Source: Planctomycetota bacterium (lineage in GTDB: Bacteria > Planctomycetota > J058 > JAJDCQ01). From it: a DNA stretch of 54,306 bases. The stretch spans positions 1 through 54,306 of the forward strand of contig JAJDCQ010000170.1 in the NCBI GenBank assembly GCA_029260755.1. The letters are read 5' to 3'. Shown here in pieces: positions 1 through 7,303 of this stretch (positions within the stretch are counted from its first letter, which is position 1; the number at the start of each line of letters is the position of its first letter). Made by a program: the position numbers and the translations under genes. Under the pieces are notes generated by a model. It was not told the origin of the DNA. It saw only the letters and a program-made list of their open reading frames with translations, and made no database searches.

Positions 1-1
1 C

Positions 2-190
2 AAGAAGAAGAAGAAGGCCGGCACCAAGAAGAAGAAGGCCGGAACCAAGAAGAAGAAGAAGGCCGGCACCAAGAAGAAGAAGGCCGGCACCAAGAAGAAG
101 AAGGCCGGAACCAAGAAGAAGAAGAAGGCCGGCACCAAGAAGAAGGCCGGAACCAAGAAGAAGGCTGGCGGCCGGAAGAAGGCTGGCGGC
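2..190 (+). repeat. Tandem 21-27 bp Lys-Ala-Gly-Thr codon repeats
   Basis: Imperfect direct repeats of AAG runs followed by GCCGGCACC or GCCGGAACC. Unit lengths differ by whole AAG codons, so copy-number change would lengthen or shorten the tail without a frameshift. Confidence 0.85.
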
Positions 191-340
191 AAGAAGAAGA
201 AGTCGTCCGGCCGCAAGAAGAAGAAGTCCGGTAATACCGGGGCGTCTTCCGCCACGAAGCAGTCCGGCGGGAGGAAGGCGCCGAGGAAGTCCGCCCCGCC
301 GGCTCCGCCCCCAGTCCCTGAGGCCGGGTTCGGAATGTAG
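2..340 (+). CDS. Lysine-rich repetitive C-terminal tail of a truncated protein
   Basis: Only the 3' end of this gene is in the window. The reading frame that is open from base 2 ends at TAG 338-340. It encodes about nine units of the type KKKKAGT or KKKKKAGT, then variants rich in KKAGG, KKSSGR and KSG, and ends in a Pro/Ala stretch and GFGM. Such basic low-complexity tails occur on histone H1-like and HU-like nucleoid proteins and on some topoisomerases and RNA-binding proteins, where they bind nucleic acid. The catalytic or folded part lies outside the window, so the protein cannot be named. The following hairpin at 365-388 fits as its terminator. Confidence 0.75.
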   Translation, partial: KKKKKAGTKKKKAGTKKKKKAGTKKKKAGTKKKKAGTKKKKKAGTKKKAGTKKKAGGRKKAGGKKKKSSGRKKKKSGNTGASSATKQSGGRKAPRKSAPPAPPPVPEAGFGM

Positions 341-364
341 GACTCCTCAAAGGAAGCATGAGCG

Positions 365-393
365 AGGGCGCGTCGAGAGGCGCGCCCTTTCTC
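365..393 (+). terminator. Rho-independent-type terminator after the lysine-rich gene
   Basis: An 8 bp perfect GC-rich stem (AGGGCGCG at 365-372 with CGCGCCCT at 381-388) closes an 8 nt loop and is followed by TTTCTC. It lies 25 bp after the stop codon at 340. Confidence 0.65.
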
Positions 394-405
394 ATTGGCC
401 AAAGA

Positions 406-437
406 GAAGAGGCTCCGGCGTTCGCCGGAGCCTCTTC
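406..437 (-). terminator. Strong hairpin terminator of the Cys-cluster membrane protein gene
   Basis: The arm at 406-420 is perfectly complementary to 423-437, giving a stem of about 13-14 bp with a short GTTC or CGTTCG loop. Read on the minus strand the stem is followed by TCTTT. It lies 34 bp beyond the minus-strand stop at 472. Confidence 0.7.
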
Positions 438-471
438 GTGTCTTGCGTCCTGCGGGGGGTGAGACGGCGTT

Positions 472-1167
472 CTAGACGGAGATCGTCTCCCGGATGGTCG
501 ACGTCGGCTCGTGCTCCTCGTCGGGGAACGAGAAGCCCGGGCAGCCGTGGTCGTCGACGTCGGACTGGTCGATCGGGTAGCGACCGCAGGTGCCGAAGTG
601 CCAGTAGCGGGTGCCATAGGCGCGGCAGTACGGGATGCTCGCCTCCTCGTCGTAGCCGAGGAAGATGCAGTCGAGCGCCTTGCAGCAGCGCGCGCATCGA
701 GTGCACGCGCCGCGGCGCTTCTGGAGCTGCGCCTCGAGCTGCGCGGGGGTCGTGAGGATGTTGTACTTGATCATGCGCGAGATCGAGGAGTGGCCGTTCA
801 TCTTCGGGAACGCGGTCTTGGCGCAGTAGGCGAGGGTGTGGAAGTAGCGCCGCGTGAACGACCAGTCCCGGAGCCCCCACGAGATGAAGATCGGCCAAAG
901 GGGGAACGCCGCCGCCTGGAGGACGAAGAGGAACGTCCGCCAGATGTTGCTGATCAGTCCGTGCTGATGGTGCTCGCGCCAGATCGGGGAGCGGCTCACT
1001 TCGCCGGGGGCGTCGACGCCGACGACCTTCACTCCGGCCGTCGCGGCGTCGGGGCGCGGAATCGTCGGAGGCGGGAGCGGGGCGAGTCCCGACGGGCGCG
1101 CCTCCACCTCACCGAGCTGCTTTCCGGCCATCGGCAAGCGCCGACCCAAGGTCACCACGGCTTCCAT
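472..1167 (-). CDS. Membrane-associated protein with YkgJ-like cysteine cluster
   Basis: A 231-residue protein of unknown function. A Pro-rich N-terminus is followed by one hydrophobic stretch at about residues 77-98. The C-terminal half carries a dense cysteine array: C155-x2-C158-x2-C161-C162-x4-C167, then C181, C194 and C209. The CxxCxxCC core resembles the YkgJ/UPF0153 family, whose members are thought to chelate zinc or iron-sulfur clusters. The start is backed by an AGGGAG sequence a few bases upstream; an internal ATG at residue 13 is the alternative. The gene stands alone, converges on the lysine-rich gene and has its own terminator. The metal-binding role is inference from the cysteine spacing. 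Confidence 0.7.
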   Translation of the reverse strand: MEAVVTLGRRLPMAGKQLGEVEARPSGLAPLPPPTIPRPDAATAGVKVVGVDAPGEVSRSPIWREHHQHGLISNIWRTFLFVLQAAAFPLWPIFISWGLRDWSFTRRYFHTLAYCAKTAFPKMNGHSSISRMIKYNILTTPAQLEAQLQKRRGACTRCARCCKALDCIFLGYDEEASIPYCRAYGTRYWHFGTCGRYPIDQSDVDDHGCPGFSFPDEEHEPTSTIRETISV

Positions 1168-1385
1168 GCGATCTCCCTGATGTGTCCGATTTCGTTCGAG
1201 AACGCGCCCACCGCTCGATCTCCGATGGGGGCGCGCGATGCTCTCCCATCGAAAATCCGGTGCCGAACGGAGGGATGCCCTGGATCCGTGGGGTTGCGGG
1301 CGGCGAGGGGTCGAGATGGTGCAGGCTGCGCCTGGCAGATGGCATGGAGCGGCTGCAGCGAGGCGGCCCCGTGCAGAACCCTACC

Positions 1386-1414
1386 TTGACCGGCTCCTGA
1401 CCGTCCCTTACGCT
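1386..1414 (+). promoter_or_regulatory. Candidate sigma-70-type promoter for ymdB-ispA
   Basis: TTGACC at 1386-1391, a 17 bp spacer and TACGCT at 1409-1414. The -35 is good and the -10 is weak. It lies 40 bp upstream of the chosen GTG start. Nothing else was recognised in the gap 1168-1454. Confidence 0.4.
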
Positions 1415-1454
1415 ACGCGCCGCCGTCGTGGGCGGACCGGCGAGGGAGGCGATC

Positions 1455-2417
1455 GTGACGGCCAATCCGGGAGACGAGGCGACGCCGCCGACCGGGCGGA
1501 TCCTCAGGGTGGCCTGCTTCGGCGACGTCGTCGGCCGGCCGGGGATCCTCGTCCTCGAGCGTCGCCTCCGCGAGGTTCGCGAAGCGTTTCGCCTCGACTT
1601 CGTCATCGCGAACGCCGAGAACGCCGAGGACGGATCGGGCGTCACGCCCGCGATCGCGACCAAGCTGCTCGCGGCCGGCGTCGACGTGATGACCTCGGGC
1701 GACCACATTCCGCGCCGGCGCGCGGTCTTCCCGATCCTCGCCAAGCGCGACCGCCTCCTCCGGCCCGCCAACTACCCGCCCGAGTTCCCCGGCGGCGGGG
1801 TGACCGTGGTCGATGCGGGCGAGGGCGATGACGCCGTCCCGATCGCGGTCGTCAACGTCCTCGGACGTCTCTTCATGAACACGACGCTCGACTGCCCGTT
1901 CCGGGCGGTCGACGGCGCGCTCGCCGAGTGCGCCGATCGCGCCCGCGTGATCCTCGTCGATGTGCACGCCGAGGCGACGAGCGAGAAGGTCGCGCTCGGC
2001 TGGCACCTCGACGGCCGGGTGAGCGCCGTCTTCGGGACCCACACCCATGTGCCGACGGCCGACGAGCGGATCCTCCCGCGCGGCACGGCGTACGTCACCG
2101 ACATCGGAATGACGGGGCCGCACCACTCGGTGATCGGCCGGAAGATCGAGCCGGTCCTCCGCAAGATGATCACGCAGGTGCCCGAGCGGTTCGTCGTCGC
2201 GACCGACGACGCGCGCGCGACCGGCGCGATCTTCTCGATCGATTCGGGGACCGGGCGGGCCGTCGCCGTGCACCGGATCCAGGTGGCGCTCGAGGGGCCG
2301 CTCCCGACGTTGCCCGAGCCGCTCGAGCCGTCCGCTCCCGCCGCCGCGGATGAGTCGAGCGCGCCCTCGGCGGTCGAGGAGGCGCCGGCCGTCCCGGCCG
2401 CGGGAGAGAAGTCGTGA
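1455..2417 (+). CDS. ymdB: YmdB-family metallophosphoesterase
   Basis: A 320-residue calcineurin-like phosphoesterase of the YmdB/DR1281 family, cytoplasmic enzymes that hydrolyse 2',3'-cyclic nucleotides. Visible motifs are GDVVGRPG near residue 23, NAEN near 53, HAEATSEK at 171-178, GTHTHVPTADE at 194 and TDIGMTGPHHS near 215, all typical of the family. The metal-site GNHTW motif of characterised members reads GDHIP at 82-86. About 45 extra Ala/Pro/Glu residues trail the domain. GTG 1455 is chosen because GAGGGAGG ends 5 bp upstream; an in-frame GTG at 1428 would add nine residues. The stop overlaps the next start as GTGA. Confidence 0.85.
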   Translation: MTANPGDEATPPTGRILRVACFGDVVGRPGILVLERRLREVREAFRLDFVIANAENAEDGSGVTPAIATKLLAAGVDVMTSGDHIPRRRAVFPILAKRDRLLRPANYPPEFPGGGVTVVDAGEGDDAVPIAVVNVLGRLFMNTTLDCPFRAVDGALAECADRARVILVDVHAEATSEKVALGWHLDGRVSAVFGTHTHVPTADERILPRGTAYVTDIGMTGPHHSVIGRKIEPVLRKMITQVPERFVVATDDARATGAIFSIDSGTGRAVAVHRIQVALEGPLPTLPEPLEPSAPAAADESSAPSAVEEAPAVPAAGEKS

Positions 2418-3307
2418 GCGCCGGCGGCGACGTCCTCGGGCCGTTCCTCGAGTCGGTCCGCGACGCGACCGAGGTCGAGCTCGCCGCGCGCCTCCCCGCC
2501 GAGGACGCCGAGCCGAGCGAGGTCCACGGGGCGATGCGCTACAGCGCCCTCGGCGGCGGCAAGCGCCTCCGGCCGGCCCTCGTCGTCGCCGCGTGCGAGG
2601 CGGTCGGCGGCGATCGGGCTCGGGCGATGGCGGCGGCGGCGGCCGTCGAGTGCATCCACGTCTACTCGCTGATCCACGATGACCTCCCCGCGATGGACGA
2701 CGATGACGTTCGCCGCGGCAAGCCGTCCTGCCACCGCGCCTACGATGAGGCGACGGCGATCCTGGCCGGCGACGGCCTCCTCACGTTCGCCTTCGAGACG
2801 CTCGCCAACGGCTACGGTGATGACCCGAAGCTGGCGATCGAGCTCGTCCGGAGGCTCGCGCGGGCGGCCGGATCGGTTGGCATGGTCGGCGGCCAGGTCA
2901 TCGACATGCGGACCGACGGCCCCCGGACCGAGGCGGCGCTCGAGCAGCTCCACGGCTGGAAGACCGGCGCCCTGATCACGAGCGCCTGCGAGCTCGGCGC
3001 GCTCGCCGGCGGGGCGACCGACGCGCAGCTCGACGCGCTCGGTCGATACGGCCGGACGGTCGGCCTCGCGTTCCAGGTGACCGACGACGTCCTCGACGTG
3101 AGCCGCACGAGCGAGGAGCTCGGCAAGACCGCGGGCAAGGACGCCGCCGCCGAGAAGCTCACGTATCCGGCCCTCCTCGGCCTCGAGGGCGCCCGCGCGA
3201 AGGCGAACGCCCTCGCCGAGGCGGCCGTCGCGCTCCTCGCCCCGTTCGGCGATCGCGGCGCCGTCCTGCGCGCGCTCGCGGAGCACTTCGTCGCCCGCCG
3301 GCAATGA
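2414..3307 (+). CDS. ispA: Polyprenyl (farnesyl/geranylgeranyl) diphosphate synthase
   Basis: A 297-residue all-helical isoprenoid chain-elongation enzyme that condenses isopentenyl diphosphate with allylic diphosphates. It has the substrate motif GGGKRLRP at 47-54, the first Asp-rich motif DDLPAMDDDD at 89-98, and the second Asp-rich motif FQVTDDVLD near 219-228. Length and motifs fit the IspA group rather than long-chain octaprenyl synthases, but product length cannot be read from sequence alone. The GTG start lies inside the ymdB stop codon region, so translation is probably coupled. Typical neighbours xseB and dxs are absent. Confidence 0.9.
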   Translation: MSAGGDVLGPFLESVRDATEVELAARLPAEDAEPSEVHGAMRYSALGGGKRLRPALVVAACEAVGGDRARAMAAAAAVECIHVYSLIHDDLPAMDDDDVRRGKPSCHRAYDEATAILAGDGLLTFAFETLANGYGDDPKLAIELVRRLARAAGSVGMVGGQVIDMRTDGPRTEAALEQLHGWKTGALITSACELGALAGGATDAQLDALGRYGRTVGLAFQVTDDVLDVSRTSEELGKTAGKDAAAEKLTYPALLGLEGARAKANALAEAAVALLAPFGDRGAVLRALAEHFVARRQ

Positions 3308-3368
3308 CCGTCGCGACGCCCGCGACGGCTTCCCAACGGCCCCGCCCCCGTCGTAGAATGCGCCGATC

Positions 3369-5045
3369 GTGACCGCCGAGAACGCCGAGATCAACGAGCT
3401 TCACCTGGCCGAGACCGAGCTCGGCGCCGTCGATCTGCCCGACGCCCTGCCGCGCTCGATCGAGGGCTACGACCTCGATCGCGAGCGGGCGCGCGCGCAG
3501 CGGCTCCCGATCGACGACCTCCGCCGTCGTCGATCCGAGCGCCCGCTCCTCGTCGCGCGTGCCGGCGGTGGGATCCCGGCGCAGGAGCGGGCCGACGCCG
3601 AGGCGCGACGCGCGGTCGGCGAGCTCCGCGCGCGGTTCGACCGCCACGTCGTCGGCGGCGCCTTTCGGGTCGCGGCCCGCGACGGCCGCATCGTCCGCGA
3701 GTCGACCAACCTGGCGGGGCCTTACTGCCTCGCGCCCGGCGACGTCACCCTCGACGCGACGGCCGGCGACGGAAGGTCGCTCTTCTCGGACGATCACCCG
3801 ACCATCGTGCGCGTCGCGCGCTCGCTCGCCGAGCGGGGATCGGTCGGACGGCGTCTCCGGGAGCGAGGCGCCCTCGTCGAGGCGTCGGTCGCCTTCGCGG
3901 AGCGCCTCGCCGAGGCGGTGGGCGGCGAGCTCGGGGGCGATCCCTTCCGCGTCCTGCCGGTCCGGGACGAGGCGGAGGCGGCGCTCGCGTTGCTCCGGCT
4001 CGGGTCGGCTCGGTGCGTCGAGCGCGTCCGGAGCGCCCACGGCGACGACGCCGTCCGCGCGCTCGCCCGCGAGCTCGGCGTCGAGGCGCCCGGGCCCGAC
4101 GGGATCGCCCGGACCGGGGCCGCGCCCCTCGCCCGGCTCCTCCTCCTCCCCGGCGCCGCCCGTCCGGGCTTCGGCGGGGTGACCGTGCGCCCCGACGGGC
4201 ACGCCCCCGGCGAGGTCGCCCGCGCCGTCGCGGCCGCGGTCGACCGCCGCCCATTGCCGGAGCTCCTCGCGACGCCCGGCCGGCTCGCGGCGAGCCTCGC
4301 CGACGGTCGCGTTCCCGCCGAGCTCATCGCGGCCGTCCTCGTCCCGGCCTTCGACGGTGAGCGCGCCGCGCGGCTGGCCGAGCGGGGCACGGCCGTCGCG
4401 GTGTGGGACGCCGTCGCCGACGACGGCATCCCGGTCGCCCTCGATGAGTCGTGGACCTTCGCCCGGTGCGGCCGTCTCCTCGATGGCGCCGCCCAGCACG
4501 TCGAGGCGGACGCCGTGATCGTCGGTCGCGGCCAGCCGCTCGCGGCGCTCGCGACGCGGCGCGCCCTCTCGGCGCCCCCGCCGAGCCGCGCGAGCGTCGC
4601 GGCCGATCTCGCCGCGTGGCCACGCGAGGCCGATGCGGACGTCGGCCTCCTCGAAGTCGGCGTCGCCGGCGCGGGGCTCGACGCGATCCTGTTCGATCGC
4701 GATCCGGTGCTTGACGGCCTCTCCTACGTCGAGAACGCGCGCGTCAAGGGTCGCTACCTCGCGGCGACGCTCGAGGAGCTCTCCCGGCGGCACCCCGATG
4801 CGGTCCTCGAGGTCGATGGGCACGGGCTGATCGCCGCCCTCCGCGTCCGGGGGCCGGCGCGGGTCGCCGCGGCGTGCCGCCGGCGCGGGGTGATCCTCGT
4901 CGCCCCGGCGGCGGCGACCGGCGACGCCGACGAGGGCTGGCTCGGCGTGGTCCTTCCCCTCGACGTGCTCGGCGCGGAGGTGGAGGACCTCGGGATGGCG
5001 ATCGACGCGGCCCTGCTCGACGTCGCCGCGGGCCGAGCGCCGTGA
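3369..5045 (+). CDS. Degenerate class III aminotransferase-like protein
   Basis: A 558-residue protein with scattered but recognisable class III PLP aminotransferase features: an N-terminal segment like the family's LDxxxGxG...HP region (TLDATAGDG...DDHPTIV near residues 123-145), LDESWTFARCG at about 358-368 matching the DEVQTGFGRTG motif, and a C-terminal GLIAALRV like the small-domain GLMxGIE motif. The lysine that binds PLP should follow in a K-x-x-x-GG-x-P context. Here the aligned sequence is VGRGQPLAAL with Arg387 and a short deletion. It is probably a pseudoenzyme or a highly diverged relative. TAGAAT at 3354-3359 lies 9 bp before the GTG start and could be a -10 element. The stop overlaps the next gene by GTGA. 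Confidence 0.55.
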   Translation: MTAENAEINELHLAETELGAVDLPDALPRSIEGYDLDRERARAQRLPIDDLRRRRSERPLLVARAGGGIPAQERADAEARRAVGELRARFDRHVVGGAFRVAARDGRIVRESTNLAGPYCLAPGDVTLDATAGDGRSLFSDDHPTIVRVARSLAERGSVGRRLRERGALVEASVAFAERLAEAVGGELGGDPFRVLPVRDEAEAALALLRLGSARCVERVRSAHGDDAVRALARELGVEAPGPDGIARTGAAPLARLLLLPGAARPGFGGVTVRPDGHAPGEVARAVAAAVDRRPLPELLATPGRLAASLADGRVPAELIAAVLVPAFDGERAARLAERGTAVAVWDAVADDGIPVALDESWTFARCGRLLDGAAQHVEADAVIVGRGQPLAALATRRALSAPPPSRASVAADLAAWPREADADVGLLEVGVAGAGLDAILFDRDPVLDGLSYVENARVKGRYLAATLEELSRRHPDAVLEVDGHGLIAALRVRGPARVAAACRRRGVILVAPAAATGDADEGWLGVVLPLDVLGAEVEDLGMAIDAALLDVAAGRAP

Positions 5046-6250
5046 GCGCGGTCGACCTGCCCGTCATCGAGCTCGGCTCGGACGACGGCGACCGCCCCGA
5101 CCGCGAAGACGCGCTCGAGCATGGCGTTCTCCTCGGCCGGGACTTCCTCGAGCGGTGGCTCCCGCGCCTCACCCCGGGTGAGCTGCGCGCCTACCTCGCC
5201 CTGGCCGCGGCCGGCGGCGACGACCCGCTCGGCGAGGCCCGCCGGCTCGCGGACCGCGACGCGGCCGTGCAGCCGCTCGTCGATCGCGGGCTGATCGAGA
5301 CGCTCGAGCGTGACGGGCGCGTCCACGTGAACTTCCTCCACCGCGACCGCCACGGCGTCCATCGGGCCGAGCCGGCGCGCGGTCGGCTCGCGGACGCGCT
5401 CGCGTTCCTCGACTCGATGGAGGAGGAGCTCCGCATCGTCGCCGACCGCGACGACTCGCCCGAGCTCCGCGAGGAGGTGTTCCGGCGTCACCCGGAGCTC
5501 CGGAACGAGTTCGAGCTCTACGAGCGCGATGCCGACGAGAGCGCCCCGGGGCTGCGCCTCTGGCTGGAGCTGTCGCGCTTCTCGACCCGCGTGTTCGAGG
5601 AGCGGTTCGGCGTCGTGCGCGACGATCACCGCGACCTCTTCCGCCGGACGACGGAGCGGGCGCTCGCGGAGCGTGTCGCGCTCATCGAGCGGGTCACCCG
5701 CGAGCTCCTCGATCGTCGCGGCGAGCTGTTCCCCGAGATCGGCGACGGCTTCGTCGTCGTTCCGGAGCAGCGCGCGATCACCGAGTCGGAGCCGGTCGTC
5801 GGGCTCGCCGACCGCTATGGGTTCGGCCCCGACCTCCTCTACGCCTCGCTCATCGAGGCGCTCCAGCAGGAGGGCGCGGTGATCATCTCGACCGGGCCTT
5901 CGGGCGACGTCGACAATCTCCTCCTCCCCGCGACGACCGGTCTGGCCGTCGACGACGAGCGCCACCTCCTCGCCGGGCCTTCGGGCGACAAGCGGGAGCG
6001 GGCGGCGTGGTCGACCCTGCGGCGTCGCTACGCCGATCACCTGGCCGACCGCGCGGCCGCGGCGCTGGCCGAGTTCGCCCGCCGCGATCGGGTGCCCGAC
6101 ATCGACGCGCTGCTCTTCCAGGTCGCCGCGGCGATCAACGAGGCGCTCGAGGATCTCGAGCCCGACCCGGGGGCCGGCCTCGGGGGGGCGAGCTATCACG
6201 TCGAGAGCGTCGTGGCGGCTTACGATCGGGTGAAGGCCGCCGGGCGGTAG
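5042..6250 (+). CDS. Conserved-looking protein of unknown function, possible N-terminal winged helix
   Basis: A 402-residue protein I do not recognise. It starts at a GTG that overlaps the previous stop. Residues about 30-100 (DFLERWLPRLTPGELRAYL through a short strand) look like the helix-turn-helix plus wing of DnaD or replication-initiator type winged helices, which is only a pattern match. The rest is charged and mostly helical, with no membrane segment or signal peptide. It is not obviously an enzyme. Tight coupling to the degenerate aminotransferase implies a shared role. The frame extends upstream to 4874, but that part lies inside the preceding gene. Confidence 0.55.
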   Translation: MSAVDLPVIELGSDDGDRPDREDALEHGVLLGRDFLERWLPRLTPGELRAYLALAAAGGDDPLGEARRLADRDAAVQPLVDRGLIETLERDGRVHVNFLHRDRHGVHRAEPARGRLADALAFLDSMEEELRIVADRDDSPELREEVFRRHPELRNEFELYERDADESAPGLRLWLELSRFSTRVFEERFGVVRDDHRDLFRRTTERALAERVALIERVTRELLDRRGELFPEIGDGFVVVPEQRAITESEPVVGLADRYGFGPDLLYASLIEALQQEGAVIISTGPSGDVDNLLLPATTGLAVDDERHLLAGPSGDKRERAAWSTLRRRYADHLADRAAAALAEFARRDRVPDIDALLFQVAAAINEALEDLEPDPGAGLGGASYHVESVVAAYDRVKAAGR

Positions 6251-6304
6251 GGCCGGAGCGCGGCGGCTTCCGGACCGCAACGCGAACCGGGAGCTCGCAG
6301 CTCG

Positions 6305-6384
6305 CAATCCGCGCAATCCGCGTCATCCGCGGTTCCGCTCTTCGCACCGGGAGAACGAAACCGCGGATTGCGCGGATCGCGCGG
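6305..6384. repeat. Inverted repeat of the dispersed ATCCGCG/CGCGGAT type
   Basis: The left arm at 6305-6333 is three tandem degenerate copies of AATCCGCGC or TCATCCGCGG. The right arm at 6358-6384 is its inverse, with CGCGGATTGCGCGGAT. The loop is about 24 nt. Elements of this kind recur between genes in many unrelated bacterial genomes and when translated give spurious RxIRxIRG peptides. It may fold as a long hairpin and act as a terminator. Confidence 0.7.
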
Positions 6385-6455
6385 ACTGTTCCGGTCGGCG
6401 CCGAGTCGATGCCGCACCGGAGGCTTCGGCGTTCGACGGGGCGAGCATCGAAACG

Positions 6456-6491
6456 GAGACGCGGCGCCTCCTCCCGGAAGCCCCGCGTCTC
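6456..6491 (-). terminator. Candidate terminator of the LysM lipoprotein gene
   Basis: GAGACGCGG at 6456-6464 pairs with CCGCGTCTC at 6483-6491. On the minus strand the stem is followed by CGTTTCG. It lies 55 bp after the stop of the gene at 6546. Confidence 0.45.
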
Positions 6492-6545
6492 GTCGTGTCC
6501 GTCTCGGTCGTCGGTCCGTGCGTCGGTCGGTGCGGCCCGACCTCC

Positions 6546-7157
6546 CTACTCCGGGATCGTCAGGATCTGCCCGATCCGAACATGGTCGGGGCCGCGCAGG
6601 ATCGACCGGTTGGCGTCGTAGATCTTGCGCCACCGACGGCCGTCGCCGTAGACCGCGGAGGCGATCTTGCTGAGGCTGTCGCCCCTCTTCACCCGGTAGG
6701 TCTTCGGCGCGGGCGGCGGCGCGGGCGCGGGCGCGGGCGGCGAGATCTCGACGACCGACGCGTTCTCGGTCGTCGGCTCGGTCGGCGTCGCCTCGTAGAC
6801 CGGCAGCGTGCCGACCGATGAGCCAGGCGACTCGTAGCTGCGATGCGGCTCCGCGATCGCCGGGGCCGGCGACGGAGTGGTGGGTCGCGTGGACGGCGTG
6901 ATCGGCGCGCGGGCCATCTCGGCCGGCTCGTCCCCGTAGGGCTCGCCGATCAGCGGGCGCGGGTCGACGATCTCGGGCGTGCCTCGGACGTCGGCGCGCC
7001 GGGGCATCTTGTCGGTTCCGCGGAAGCTGAAGTCGCGCTTCATCGCCTCCCACTCCTCCGACATTCGGCTCTTGACCGAGGTGCACCCGAGGCTCGAGCC
7101 GAGGGCGATGGCGGCGGTCGTGGCGATGGCGAGCGTCCGGATTCCGGTGCGAGTCAT
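6546..7157 (-). CDS. LysM-domain lipoprotein
   Basis: A 203-residue exported protein. The N-terminus has a basic stretch, a hydrophobic core and SSLGC, so lipid attachment at Cys25 is likely although the lipobox is not ideal. A long low-complexity Pro/Thr/Ala region follows. The C-terminal 50 residues form one LysM domain (YRVKRGDSLSKIASAVYG at about 154-171, ending GQILTIPE), which binds N-acetylglucosamine polymers such as peptidoglycan. The protein is probably a cell-envelope anchor. GGAGG 7 bp upstream supports the ATG at 7157. The gene is divergent from the HEAT-repeat protein. Confidence 0.85.
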   Translation of the reverse strand: MTRTGIRTLAIATTAAIALGSSLGCTSVKSRMSEEWEAMKRDFSFRGTDKMPRRADVRGTPEIVDPRPLIGEPYGDEPAEMARAPITPSTRPTTPSPAPAIAEPHRSYESPGSSVGTLPVYEATPTEPTTENASVVEISPPAPAPAPPPAPKTYRVKRGDSLSKIASAVYGDGRRWRKIYDANRSILRGPDHVRIGQILTIPE

Positions 7158-7303
7158 GAGATGGCCTCCAAATGAGCGAGCTGTTCGAGTCCGGGGTCGC
7201 GGGCGCGAGCTCGGGGTCTCGCGTGCGCTTCCCGTCCGCTCTCCTATCGGCTTTCGGGCCGGCCGACCTGGAACTCGCGCGCGCGCTCGCGGGTGCGGGT
7301 ATC

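Larger units (their letters stand above)
6251..6545. other. Non-coding gap between two convergent genes
   Basis: The gap contains the inverted repeat at 6305-6384 and the hairpin at 6456-6491, described separately. No credible ORF is present. Confidence 0.6.

Noticed and set aside
1168..1454. Short plus-strand frames starting at 1182 and 1238
   Set aside because: They lack ribosome sites and recognisable features, and they run across the likely promoter of ymdB.
1772..3394. 540-codon open frame on the minus strand
   Set aside because: It lies opposite ymdB and ispA. GC-rich codons make long antisense frames common, and its translation is Arg/Glu/Ala-rich without motifs.
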